Part shown: piece after piece, positions 16,336-25,100 of the stretch | Layout: the number at the start of each line of letters is the position of its first letter | Position numbering within the stretch: position 1 is the first letter of the stretch | Source of the DNA: Gemmatimonadota bacterium | Lineage (GTDB): Bacteria > JAAXHH01 | Direction: 5' to 3' | Length of the DNA: 64,000 nucleotides | Assembly: GCA_026702745.1 (NCBI GenBank) | Contig: JAPPBT010000020.1 | Span: 61,149 to 125,148, forward strand | Translations under genes and position numbers: made by a program | The notes under the pieces: model-generated | Told to the model about the DNA's origin: nothing | Database searches by the model: none | The model's input: the letters and a program-made list of their open reading frames with translations, nothing else

Positions 16336-19284
16336 TTATATCCCGTACGAGAAACCCAGGGAGAACGTCCGGCCCCGCTTGTACAGGCTTCGGATGAACT
16401 CCTCGTTGTTGAACGGATGCACCTTCTTGATGTCCGGATCCAGCAGGTTCTTGGCGGAGAACTTCAGCGTTACCCGGTCCCACAGCCTCTGCGATCCCGT
16501 GATGTCCAGCATGCCGGCGGGCTGCTCGAAGGCGTTGGGCGTCCCGCCCGTGCTCACTTCGGAAAGCCTTTCGCCGAAGATGTTGTAGTGGACGCTCACC
16601 AGGGTACCGATGTCCGTGTTGTCGTACATGGCGTCGATGTTGACTACGTAGGGAGACTGGCCCTGCAGCTTGCGGGTCTGCGCCGCACCGGGATCGAGCG
16701 CCCGGATGATGGCGAGTTCTGACGGCGCGATATCCACCTGGGACCTGATCAGGGACAGGTTGCCGCCGACCTGGAAGTTACCCAGGGACGGATGAAGCTG
16801 GTCGAGCTGCTTCCGGAATTCCAGTTCCAGCCCGGAGACGCGCGCCCTGTCGACATTCTGAAACTGGATTTCGCCGTTCGTCGTCACGATTGCGCGCTCG
16901 ATCGGGTTCTCGAACTTCTTGTAGAAATAGCTGAGGGCATAGATCTCGCCGGGACGGTTGAACCACTCCCATCGGAAATCGTAATTGTCGATCAGCGTAC
17001 GCTTCAATTCGCTGTTCCCCACGAAGATGTAATCGCCGACAAAGAGGAAAGAGGCGAATGGGGCCAGTTCGCGAAAGGAGGGCCGCGCCAGGGTCCGGCT
17101 GTAGGCGCCCCGGACATTCATGTTGTCCACGACCTGGTACACCGTGTTGATCGAGGGCAACCAATCCTTCTCGTCCAGCCTGCCGGGTGCAAGGGAGGTT
17201 TCATGGCTGGCCACGTCCAGCAGGGTGGACTCGTACCGGGCGCCGCCCGTGATCTTGAACCGCCTGGTGAGCGGCAGGTCCAGCATCAGGTAACCGGCCC
17301 GGATTTCCTGGTCGCCGTCGTAGTTGTTCTTCAGGTCCGTGTCCTCGGAAACGAAATTCCCGAACCGGGTAAACCCGGGCGTATCCTGAAGTTCGTCGGG
17401 AAGGATCCCGGTGCGTGCCGTGGAGAAGAAGACCACCGGGTCATTTCGGTACTGCAGGGCGTCCTGCCTGAAGGAAAAACGCCGCTCCCTGAAGGTGTGG
17501 TCCTTGTGCAGGTAGGCCCCGCCGAACTTCAGGCGAGCCGTCAGTCCGTCCCATGGCGTAAAGGGCAGCGTCATATCCAGCTTGAAGTCCCGGTTGGATT
17601 CTTCCAGGTTGCGGAAGTATCGGGTCGGCGCCGCGTAGTTGGACAGGGCGATCGTGTAGCTGTCGATATCCGGCGCACCTTCGCCGGCCGCATCGACCGT
17701 CTGGAATTCGTTGGTAAAGTACCGCAGGTCCGGCTCGTCCTGGTTCGACCTGATGAAGGCGCCGGTCCATTCGATTTCCATGTTGGATACGGACGGCATA
17801 ACGTGCTTGCCGCGGAACTGCAGGGACCGCATCTCGCGCTCGATGAAGGACAGCACGCGGGTCTCGTACCGCACGTTTTCACCGGGCAGGGAAGAAGGCC
17901 AGGCGCCGGTCTGGAATCGGGACAGTTTTTCGCCGCTGCGGTTATAAAGTACATTGACGCCGATCTCGTGGGTGATGCTCGGTTGGTAGGTCGCGTTCAC
18001 GAGGCCGCCCCAGAGCACTTCTTCGGACCCGCTCATGTCCGTCGCGAACCGCTCCCTGTTCAACCCTTCGGACTCCCGGGACACGCGCTTCCAGATCCCG
18101 GACGCGCCGTTGTCATACGCCGAGATGTTCCGATTGTAGCTCACGCTGCCCAGCATCCCGAACGGACGTTCCGCGATCTCGGTCTGGTTGCCGATCGAAA
18201 ACGCGTAGCTCTGACCGAGTCCGCCTTCAATGGTGGTCGGCGTCATCGACTTGTCGGTAAACGACCTGGAATACAGATCCAGGAGTTGCGCGGCTTCCGG
18301 GTCCCGGAGTGCGCTGGTGATGCTGGGAATCTCCACGTCGGGATTCCGCAGGGGCAGGGGAATATCCCGGGTGCCGTCGTCGAAGCCCAGGAAATCGTAT
18401 TCGCCGCCATCGTAGCTCAGCATGTCCTTGAAGGAAGACTGGGTGTTGTACTTCGTGGCCGTGGAGAAGGACATGGTGAAAGATTCGGGCAGGGACTTGG
18501 TCTTTACGTTGACGCTGCCGCCGGTGAAGTTGCCCGGCTTGTCCGGCGTGAAGGTCTTTTCCGTGGTGATGTTGTCCAGCAGGTTCGCCGCGAAGATATC
18601 CATCTGGACCGACTTGCTGTTGGGATCGGCGTTCGGCAGGGAGGTACCGTTCAGCTGGGCGGTACTGTACCGTTCGCCCAGTCCGCGAATATAGACGTAC
18701 TTGCCGTCCACCACCGAAGCGCCGGTGACGCGGGTCATGGCCGCGGCCACGTCGCCCTGGGCGCCCCGGGAGATATCCTCGGCGCTGATGGCGTCGCTGA
18801 TGGAAAGGGCGTTCTGGCGGCGCTTCAACAGTGACGCTTCCGTGTTTTCCAGGGACCGGGCCGTCACCTCCACCACGTCCGCCACGATGAGTTCCTGTTC
18901 GACGGTTATGTCTATTCTGCTCACCTGGCCCGGGTCGACCTGGATCTCGGTGACCCGCTTCCGCGCGTACCCGATCATGGATACCTGGACGGTGTGCAGT
19001 CCCGCGGGGACATTCCGGATCAGGAAGGCGCCTTCGAGATCGGCCATCGCGCCAAGCTCCAGGCCCACCACCACCACCGTGGCGCCGATGAGCGGATCGC
19101 CTGTCTCCGCATCCACGACCGTACCCGAAATGCGGCCCATGGACGCCTGTCCGCGGGCCTCCATCGCGGTGAACGCCAGGAGCGCGAGTGCGGCCGCGAA
19201 TACCGCTGCCTGCATCCATGTGGTCCGCCAGGTTCCGTCGTATTTCGCGTCGAGGCTGTTCCCGAACCGGTATGTCTTCGCCAT
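16336..19284 (-). CDS. TonB-dependent outer-membrane receptor
   Basis: A 982-residue receptor. Order: long N-terminal signal region (hydrophobic to about residue 45), a carboxypeptidase-regulatory-like domain (GRISGTVVDAETGDPLIGATV), a plug with DNITTEKTFTPDKPGNFTGGSVNVKTK, and a 22-stranded barrel with SRTLARPSFRELAPF and a terminal aromatic-containing strand SLGFSYGI. The ATG at 19284 is chosen because GGGGAG is nine bases upstream; an ATG at 19293 is too close to it. The promoter has Pho-box-like repeats, and the gene heads the run leading into pst, so its ligand is probably a phosphorus compound. A GC palindrome (CGGGCCGGCCCG, 16312-16323) follows the stop. Confidence 0.9.
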   Translation of the reverse strand: MAKTYRFGNSLDAKYDGTWRTTWMQAAVFAAALALLAFTAMEARGQASMGRISGTVVDAETGDPLIGATVVVVGLELGAMADLEGAFLIRNVPAGLHTVQVSMIGYARKRVTEIQVDPGQVSRIDITVEQELIVADVVEVTARSLENTEASLLKRRQNALSISDAISAEDISRGAQGDVAAAMTRVTGASVVDGKYVYIRGLGERYSTAQLNGTSLPNADPNSKSVQMDIFAANLLDNITTEKTFTPDKPGNFTGGSVNVKTKSLPESFTMSFSTATKYNTQSSFKDMLSYDGGEYDFLGFDDGTRDIPLPLRNPDVEIPSITSALRDPEAAQLLDLYSRSFTDKSMTPTTIEGGLGQSYAFSIGNQTEIAERPFGMLGSVSYNRNISAYDNGASGIWKRVSRESEGLNRERFATDMSGSEEVLWGGLVNATYQPSITHEIGVNVLYNRSGEKLSRFQTGAWPSSLPGENVRYETRVLSFIEREMRSLQFRGKHVMPSVSNMEIEWTGAFIRSNQDEPDLRYFTNEFQTVDAAGEGAPDIDSYTIALSNYAAPTRYFRNLEESNRDFKLDMTLPFTPWDGLTARLKFGGAYLHKDHTFRERRFSFRQDALQYRNDPVVFFSTARTGILPDELQDTPGFTRFGNFVSEDTDLKNNYDGDQEIRAGYLMLDLPLTRRFKITGGARYESTLLDVASHETSLAPGRLDEKDWLPSINTVYQVVDNMNVRGAYSRTLARPSFRELAPFASFLFVGDYIFVGNSELKRTLIDNYDFRWEWFNRPGEIYALSYFYKKFENPIERAIVTTNGEIQFQNVDRARVSGLELEFRKQLDQLHPSLGNFQVGGNLSLIRSQVDIAPSELAIIRALDPGAAQTRKLQGQSPYVVNIDAMYDNTDIGTLVSVHYNIFGERLSEVSTGGTPNAFEQPAGMLDITGSQRLWDRVTLKFSAKNLLDPDIKKVHPFNNEEFIRSLYKRGRTFSLGFSYGI

Positions 19285-19364
19285 GTGCGGCATCTCCCCA
19301 TGTTTACGTCGAATCAGTCCTTCTGCAGGTGCCTGGGATGCAAGCTTGAACCGAACACGGCATT

Positions 19365-19420
19365 ATTATAACAAGGCTATTTGACGATTCTGTTACGAAC
19401 AGCGTACAAGGCCATGACGA
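19365..19420 (-). promoter_or_regulatory. Pho-box-type promoter of the TonB receptor-pst run
   Basis: On the minus strand four consecutive 11-bp repeats (TCGTCATGGCC, TTGTACGCTGT, TCGTAACAGAA, TCGTCAAATAG; 19420 down to 19377) share T-[CT]-G-T-x-A/C. They are followed by six bases and TATAAT (19370-19365). The last repeat's TCGTCA is 11 nt from the -10, the same spacing as TTGTCA to the -10 in the E. coli phoA promoter, where PhoB boxes replace the -35. A phoB gene is 5.7 kb away. Confidence 0.6.
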
Positions 19421-19622
19421 TATGATTAAAGTTCGTTTTTCCTGCCGGAAGGGACCGGCGGGTCAAAGACGGCTTGACAAGAACGCCGTCCGGCCTGCTT
19501 TATGGATACTTGATCCGGCGGACGAGTCCGCAGACATCCGGAACGGCAGTCGCAGTGCGGAATCGCACGCGTCGGGCCCGCCACGCGGCGTGAATCCGCA
19601 TATCCTCCAGGTGGCTGAAGTC

Positions 19623-21866
19623 ATGTCTTCCCCGAATGGAAACAACACCCGAACCGCCACGGTTCGAACCATCGCTTCGAGGAGAGCGGGACGCCGTTTT
19701 ACCCACAAACCCCGGCCTCCCGTCGCGCCGCTGGTGACGAACTACTGGCGCCCGGAACACTTCTTCAACCGGGAACTGAGCTGGATGGAGTTCAACGCGC
19801 GGGTGCTGGAAGAAGCGCTCGACCCGACGGTTCCCCTGCTGGAACGGGTGAAGTTTCTGGCCATTTTCAGCACCAACCTGGACGAGTTCTTCATGATCCG
19901 CGTCGCCGGCGTCAAGCGACAGATCGACGCGCAGGTCCAGTCCACGCGTACCGCCGACGGCCTGAGTCCCCGCGAGGTGATGACCGCGCTCTCGTCCCGG
20001 ATGCACGAACTGGTCAACAAGCAGCACGGCCTGTTCATCAACGAGATCCGCCCGCAACTCACCGAGCAGGGCATCGACATCCTGGAGCCCGAGCAACTCA
20101 GCCCTTCGCAGAAGGCCTATCTGGACGAGTACTTCCGGAAGACCATCCTGCCGGTGGTGACCCCGCTGGCGGTGGACCCCGGCCATCCGTTTCCCTATCT
20201 GGCCAACGGCACACTCTGTCTCGTGGCCGAAATCCGCAAGATCCAGAAGTCCGTTTTCCCCCATACGGACCTCTCGGTCATCCATCTGCCGACCTCGGTC
20301 ATGCCGCGGTTTCTCGAACTCCCGTCCGAGAACGGCCGGCAGGCGTTCTTCATGCTGGAGGACGTCATCCAGATGAACCTCGACCTGTTCTACAACGGTT
20401 ACGAGGTGCTGAACTGCGCGTCGATCCGCGTGACGCGGGACGCCGACGTGGATTACGTGGAGGAGGGCGCGGAGGACCTGCTCAAGGTCATCGAGGAGGG
20501 TATACGCAACCGGCGCAACGGTGCCGCGGTACGGCTGCAGTACGACCCCGAGCTGTCTTCGCGCATCCTGGACGTCCTGGTGGATGAACTGGAACTGGAG
20601 CCGGAGGACCTCTACCCCACGGAAGGCTTCACCGCTTTTTCCGATCTCATCGAACTGTACGATGCCGTCGACCGGCCCGATCTCATGGACGAACCCTTCC
20701 CACCCCAGCCGGCGACGTCCTTCGAAGGCGCGCCTTCCATCTGGGAAGCCATCAAGAAGGACGACATCCTGCTGCACCACCCCTTTCATCAGTTCAACGC
20801 GGTGGTCCGGTTCGTCTCGGAAGCGGCGGAGGATCCCCAGGTTCTCGCCATCAAGATGACGCTGTACCGGGTCAGCGCCAATTCGCCCATCACCCGGGCG
20901 TTGACGCGGGCGGCGCAGAACGGCAAGGAAGTCTCGGTGCTGCTGGAGTTAAAGGCCCGGTTCGACGAGGCCGCGAATATCCAGTGGGCCAGGCAGCTGG
21001 AGGAGGCGGGGGCCCATGTCATCTACGGCATACCGGGTATCAAGGTCCACTGCAAGGCCTGCCTGGTCGTGCGCCGGGAGGGCGAGGGGATACACCGGTA
21101 CTGTCACCTGGGTACGGGGAATTACAACGACAAGACGGCGCGCATCTACGCCGATTTCGGCCTGTTCACCGACAAGGAGGAGTTTGGCGAGGACGTAACG
21201 CAGCTCTTCAACCTGCTGACCGGCTATGCGCTGCCCTCGCGCTTTCACCATCTCATCCTTTCGCCCACGTCGATGCGGGAGGACATGGTGAAGCGGCTTC
21301 AGCGGGAGAGCGACCGGGCCCGCACCGGGCATCCGGCCCTGGTGATCGCGAAGATCAACTCCCTCGTCGACCCGGACATGATCGTGGCCCTGTACCAGGC
21401 TTCCCAGGCCGGCGTGCGGATACAACTGATCATCCGAGGCATATGCTGCCTGAGACCGGGCGTCCCGGGATTGAGCGAGAACATCAGCGTCATCAGCATC
21501 GTAGACCGGTTTCTCGAGCACGTCCGGCTGTTCTATTTCTACAACGACGGGAACCCGGAATACCTGTTTTCCAGCGCGGACTGGATGGACCGGAACCTCA
21601 ACCGGCGGGTCGAGATATCGTTCCCGGTCATCGACAGGGCGCTCCAGGCGGAGTTGTGGGCGTATTTGAAGATCCAGTTGAAGGATAATGTGAAGGCGCG
21701 CGAATTGCAGTCGGACGGGACCTACCGATACGTGAAGAAGGCGGGAAGGCGATTCCAGTCGCAGCGGGAACTGTACGAACTGGCCTGCGAGACCGTTAGG
21801 ATAAACGCGGACCGGAAGATGAAGCAGTCCGCGGCTTCACGGACTGCGCTGACCGCCCGGAACTGA
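19623..21866 (+). CDS. ppk: Polyphosphate kinase 1
   Basis: A 747-residue PPK1 that reversibly polymerises the gamma-phosphate of ATP into polyphosphate. N-domain: FFNRELSWMEFNARVLEEA and FLAIFSTNLDEFFMIRV. Catalytic domains: LKARFDEAANIQWARQLEEAG, the phosphohistidine region IPGIKVHCKACLVV, GTGNYNDKTARIYADFGLFT, and the second active histidine in FLEHVRLFYFYND before FSSADWMDRNLNRRVE. The frame is open from 19422, but family length favours the ATG at 19623. A weak candidate promoter (TTGACA at 19474, poor -10) lies just upstream. It is divergent from the TonB receptor, sharing the region with the Pho-like boxes. Confidence 0.95.
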   Translation: MSSPNGNNTRTATVRTIASRRAGRRFTHKPRPPVAPLVTNYWRPEHFFNRELSWMEFNARVLEEALDPTVPLLERVKFLAIFSTNLDEFFMIRVAGVKRQIDAQVQSTRTADGLSPREVMTALSSRMHELVNKQHGLFINEIRPQLTEQGIDILEPEQLSPSQKAYLDEYFRKTILPVVTPLAVDPGHPFPYLANGTLCLVAEIRKIQKSVFPHTDLSVIHLPTSVMPRFLELPSENGRQAFFMLEDVIQMNLDLFYNGYEVLNCASIRVTRDADVDYVEEGAEDLLKVIEEGIRNRRNGAAVRLQYDPELSSRILDVLVDELELEPEDLYPTEGFTAFSDLIELYDAVDRPDLMDEPFPPQPATSFEGAPSIWEAIKKDDILLHHPFHQFNAVVRFVSEAAEDPQVLAIKMTLYRVSANSPITRALTRAAQNGKEVSVLLELKARFDEAANIQWARQLEEAGAHVIYGIPGIKVHCKACLVVRREGEGIHRYCHLGTGNYNDKTARIYADFGLFTDKEEFGEDVTQLFNLLTGYALPSRFHHLILSPTSMREDMVKRLQRESDRARTGHPALVIAKINSLVDPDMIVALYQASQAGVRIQLIIRGICCLRPGVPGLSENISVISIVDRFLEHVRLFYFYNDGNPEYLFSSADWMDRNLNRRVEISFPVIDRALQAELWAYLKIQLKDNVKARELQSDGTYRYVKKAGRRFQSQRELYELACETVRINADRKMKQSAASRTALTARN

Positions 21867-21880
21867 GGAGATCGGGAGGA

Positions 21881-21924
21881 AACCGGTACCAGGAGCAACC
21901 GGTACCGGGGACAACCGGTACACA
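21881..21924. repeat. 16-bp tandem repeat after ppk
   Basis: Two full 16-bp units (AACCGGTACCAGGAGC and AACCGGTACCGGGGAC) and a partial third lie between the ppk stop and the terminator. ACCGGT and GGTACC are themselves palindromic. Confidence 0.8.
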
Positions 21925-21979
21925 AAAAAAACAGGCGGACCAGGGAGGTCGTGAATTCCCCGGTCCGCCTGTGTGTTTT
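21925..21979. terminator. Bidirectional Rho-independent terminator
   Basis: A 9-bp perfect stem, AGGCGGACC (21933-21941) with GGTCCGCCT (21962-21970), extended inward by GGG/CCC pairing. It is flanked by a run of eight A on the left and GTGTGTTTTT on the right, so it can work on both strands. It separates ppk from the convergent small membrane-protein gene. Confidence 0.9.
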
Positions 21980-21998
21980 TACGTCGACTATCTCTCTG

Positions 21999-22328
21999 TT
22001 ACCACCCGATACGGGCCTTCGTCCTTTTCAGAAGAATGGTAACGACGCCGGCGTACAGGACGGTGCTGACCGGATCAATGATCGCGTCAAGGGTCGCGCC
22101 GATGGCCGGTATGTTGCTAAGCACGTCCATGCCCGCTGCCGCACCGACGGCAATCGTAACCGCCAGGTAGCCCGTGGCGTCTTCCGCGTCGACCGAAAGG
22201 TGCGCGTGCAACAGGCCGAGGATGACCAGCAACAGCCCGACAACGGTACCGTCAAGCAGCATACCGCTGACCAGCCCCTCATGCAACGCCAGCAGCACCG
22301 CGAGTCCAACGACTATCCGGGATGCCAT
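21999..22328 (-). CDS. Small integral membrane protein, paralogue A (109 aa)
   Basis: Unrecognised family. Three or four hydrophobic segments cover most of the protein (about 3-22, 29-45, 53-68, 78-100). It shares a core with its neighbour at 22442: VDAEDATxYLxVTIAVGAAAGxDVLSxIPxIG, then LDxIxDPxSxxLYA. A strong AGGAGG ribosome site precedes the ATG. It lies downstream of paralogue B, with a 113-bp gap. A membrane-homeostasis or phosphate-related role is only guessed from context (ppk and phoBR on either side). Confidence 0.75.
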   Translation of the reverse strand: MASRIVVGLAVLLALHEGLVSGMLLDGTVVGLLLVILGLLHAHLSVDAEDATGYLAVTIAVGAAAGMDVLSNIPAIGATLDAIIDPVSTVLYAGVVTILLKRTKARIGW

Positions 22329-22390
22329 ATATCTTACCTCCTAAGCACTTGAAAACGACTCGGTTCAGGGAAGGCCGGGTGAACCTTCGC

Positions 22391-22435
22391 GGCACGGAAC
22401 GCCGCGGGTCCCCGGCACGGAAGGCCGCGGGTCGC
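22391..22435. repeat. 23-bp duplication between the two membrane paralogues
   Basis: Two copies of a 23-bp unit beginning GGCACGGAA(C/G)GCCGCGGGTC at 22391 and 22414. They contain GC-rich inverted parts, so the transcript could fold here. Confidence 0.75.
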
Positions 22436-22441
22436 GGCCGT

Positions 22442-22771
22442 CTATCCCTTGAGCCGGTTTAACGTACGCATGATCAGGATGGAAAACACGCTGGCGTACA
22501 GCGCTGAGCTGGCCGGATCCAGAATGCCGTCCAGGGACATTCCGATGACCGGTATGCCACTCAACACATCTGCGCCCGCAGCCGCGCCTACCGCGATAGT
22601 CACGACCAGGTAGTCCGTCGCGTCCTCAGCGTCTACTCCCATGAAGCCGTAGACGATACCCAGGAGCACAATCAGGATCATTATGGCCCCGCCATCATTC
22701 ATCATGCCACCAGCCAACCCCTGGATGATCGCCAGAAGGGCGATCAAACCCACAATTACTCTGGTTGCCAT
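22442..22771 (-). CDS. Small integral membrane protein, paralogue B (109 aa)
   Basis: The same length as, and clearly homologous to, the protein at 21999; the two look like a tandem duplication. The conserved segment VDAEDATDYLVVTIAVGAAAGADVLSGIPVIG is followed by DGILDPASSALYA and a short basic tail (RTLNRLKG). The ATG at 22771 is chosen for its AGGAGG ribosome site; the frame is open to 22813. The function is unknown. The polar VDAEDAT loop is the most conserved part and would be the place to look for a functional site. Confidence 0.75.
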   Translation of the reverse strand: MATRVIVGLIALLAIIQGLAGGMMNDGGAIMILIVLLGIVYGFMGVDAEDATDYLVVTIAVGAAAGADVLSGIPVIGMSLDGILDPASSALYASVFSILIMRTLNRLKG

Positions 22772-23190
22772 ATCTACCTCCTGGAGGAGAATGGTTTTGC
22801 CACCGGCCCGCACCAGCGCGTTACCGTGGCGGGAACTACGGCGAGACGAACTTGCGTCGCGTACGCACAGTAAGCCGCACCTGTAACTAACTTCCTTCGA
22901 AACGGTTCAGTCGGACGCGCGCGTCCGCGCATCGTGCGACTGCCTTCAGAAGCCTGGCCGGAGAACTGCGTATCGGGGTCGTGTTCCCGATGGATTTATT
23001 CTATTTTTTGGGTTATGTACCCAATAAATATCAGAAGGAAAGCACTGTCAAGGGTAAATGTTTGTTTTGATCCAAAAAACACAGGAATTACAGCGGATAA
23101 ACACGACGGCCCGTCGATCGAGCGGACCATGGAACGAATGGTCCTGTCCGGCACATCCCGCCGGGTGCTTCGCGGAAGAAATGGTGCGGT
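22772..23190. other. 419-bp region without a convincing gene; contains a 17-bp dyad
   Basis: Divided between a GC-rich part near the membrane-protein gene and an AT-rich island around 22990-23060. The island holds a perfect 6-bp inverted repeat, TTGGGT-TATGT-ACCCAA (23008-23024), which looks like an operator or small hairpin. An 86-codon frame at 22934-23194 is open, but its composition and lack of a ribosome site argue against it. Confidence 0.4.
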
Positions 23191-25092
23191 CTAAGTGGTT
23201 CCGCCCGTTGAAGTTTCGCTGACCGATTCTCCCGGTGCCCGGGTGGGGCTTTCGGACGCTTCGGTCTCTTCGGACGGCTCGTCTTCGGACGGCTCGTCTT
23301 CGGACGGCTCGTCTTCGATCCACGCGGGAAGGGAGAGGTAGAAGGTCGCGCCTTCGCCGAGCCTGCTCTCGACCCACGCCCGGCCGTTAAGCAGTTCCAT
23401 GGTGTGCCGGACGATCGCCAGGCCCAGGCCAGTTCCGCCAAGGGCCCTGGACCGCGCCCGGTCAACCCGGAAAAACCGTTCGAAGATCCTTGGAAGCGCC
23501 TCGGACGGAATACCCGGTCCGGTGTCGGCGACCGAAAGGACGATCTCGTCGCCCTGCTCCTCGGTGCCGATGGTGATCGATCCTCCATTCTCCGTGTATT
23601 TCACGGCGTTGTCCACCAGGTTGGACAGGGCCCGTTCCATGAGTTCGGGATCTCCGCGCACCGGTCTGTCCGTTTCGAACCGCAGGGAGAGCGTCAGCTG
23701 CTTGCGGTCGATCTGCTTCGCGAAGATCTCGGCGACCCGTTCAGAAACCCGGTCCAGGCGGCAGGACGTGAATTCGACCTCGTACCGGCCCGATTCTATG
23801 CTGGACAGTTGCAACAGGTCCTCGAGCAGCGCCTGCAGGCGGTCGGCATGGTGCTGGATGGACGTCATGAAGCGGTGGAGCGCGGCGGTATCCTCCATGG
23901 CGCCGTCCAGCAACGTCTCCACATAGCCCTTGATGGAGGTCAGCGGCGTCCTGAGTTCGTGCGACACGTTGGCCACGAAGTCCTTCCGGACCTGCTCCAG
24001 GCGGCGCAGTTCGGTCATGTCGTGGAACACGGCAACCACCCCGTGGAGCTGCTCCCCGATGCGTACGGGGGTCAGGTGCACCTGGAAGATGCGCTGGTTC
24101 CATTCCAGGGTCAGATCGAACACGGTATCCTCGTGCAGGGACGGCGCCGTATCGATCGCGGCGTCCACCACGCTCTGCAGGTCGTGGTTGCGCACGACCT
24201 CGATGGGACGCTTGTTCAGGCACCACGCGTCCACGTCCATCATGCGCTTGAACGCCGGATTGACCATCAGGATCCGCCCTTCCGCGGAGGTCACCAGTAC
24301 GCCCTCCGCCATACCGGACAGCACCGCTTCGAGCTGGGCGTTCTCTTCCCTGATCTGCGAAAGCCTTTCCCTGGACTGCGCGGCCACCTCGTTCAGGGCG
24401 GCCGCCAGGGAGGACAGTTCGACGTGCGCCGGCGCGGAAGCGGTGACCTCGAGGTCTCCGGCAGCCTGCCGCCGGGCGACTTCCGTCATGCGTTCGATCG
24501 GGCGGGAGACCAGTCTCTCCGTGCCCCAGCTCAGCACGAAGCTTAAAAGGAGGCCGATGCCGAGGGCCGCAAGCACGATTTTCCATATGTGGGATTCGAT
24601 CCACCGGAATTGCTGCAGCGGCAGCGCGACCCGCACGACGCCGCTGGCCTGTTCGGTCCGGAAGGGGACCGCCACGTAGGCCATGTCGGTTTCCAGCGTG
24701 TTACTGTAGCGAATGCTGTTACCGACTCCCGACGCGATGGCTTCGAGGATCTCCGGCCGGTCGCCGTGGTTCTCCATGAGGGGGATGGAAGAAAGGGGGA
24801 TGGAAGAATCACCGGCCACGACGCCGTCGTCCCGCACCACGGTCACCCGGGCGCCGCACTGCTCGCCCAGGCGGTCCGCGATCGGATCGATCGTCTCTGG
24901 TGAAAGCGAAGGAAGGGGGGCGTTTTCCAGGTAGGACTGGATCAGGCGGGCGTCATTGAGCAACTGCTCGCGGGTATGGCTGCTGACATCCTCGCGGAGG
25001 GACGTGTTCAGATAGATGTACACGGCGCCCGCCACCACCAGGGTAAAGGCGACGTAGCCGATCAGGATCTTTGTCTGTAGCGAAAATCGCAT
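23191..25092 (-). CDS. phoR: Phosphate-type sensor histidine kinase PhoR
   Basis: A 633-residue membrane kinase. Two transmembrane helices (about 7-27 and 168-188) bracket a ~140-residue periplasmic domain. HAMP, PAS (about 245-360, with the MVNPAF motif), HisKA with FVANVSHELRTPLTSIKGY (H378) and HATPase_c (DNAVKYTENGG, DTGPGIP, GTGLGLAIV) follow. The C-terminus carries an acidic repeat (EDEPSEDEPSEDEPSEE) made by a 15-bp tandem array. It follows phoB by 8 bp. The PAS-containing architecture fits the long PhoR type. The PhoB-box promoter, pst, phoU and ppk in the same region support phosphate as the signal. Confidence 0.9.
   Translation of the reverse strand: MRFSLQTKILIGYVAFTLVVAGAVYIYLNTSLREDVSSHTREQLLNDARLIQSYLENAPLPSLSPETIDPIADRLGEQCGARVTVVRDDGVVAGDSSIPLSSIPLMENHGDRPEILEAIASGVGNSIRYSNTLETDMAYVAVPFRTEQASGVVRVALPLQQFRWIESHIWKIVLAALGIGLLLSFVLSWGTERLVSRPIERMTEVARRQAAGDLEVTASAPAHVELSSLAAALNEVAAQSRERLSQIREENAQLEAVLSGMAEGVLVTSAEGRILMVNPAFKRMMDVDAWCLNKRPIEVVRNHDLQSVVDAAIDTAPSLHEDTVFDLTLEWNQRIFQVHLTPVRIGEQLHGVVAVFHDMTELRRLEQVRKDFVANVSHELRTPLTSIKGYVETLLDGAMEDTAALHRFMTSIQHHADRLQALLEDLLQLSSIESGRYEVEFTSCRLDRVSERVAEIFAKQIDRKQLTLSLRFETDRPVRGDPELMERALSNLVDNAVKYTENGGSITIGTEEQGDEIVLSVADTGPGIPSEALPRIFERFFRVDRARSRALGGTGLGLAIVRHTMELLNGRAWVESRLGEGATFYLSLPAWIEDEPSEDEPSEDEPSEETEASESPTRAPGESVSETSTGGTT
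23271..23315. repeat. 15-bp tandem repeat inside phoR
   Basis: Three perfect 15-bp units (CGGACGGCTCGTCTT on the + strand) encode a repeated five-residue acidic peptide (DEPSE) near the PhoR C-terminus. Unit length is a multiple of three, so copy-number changes keep the frame. Confidence 0.85.
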
Positions 25093-25100
25093 GACCAGGC

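Noticed and set aside
14543..18834. Long + strand frames opposite the surface protein and TonB receptor (14543-16105 and 16792-18834)
   Set aside because: They mirror codon structure of the real minus-strand genes, lack ribosome sites, and show no recognisable motif.
22934..23194. 86-codon + strand frame between the membrane paralogue and phoR
   Set aside because: No ribosome site, unusual composition, crosses the AT-rich island and the dyad; more likely intergenic.
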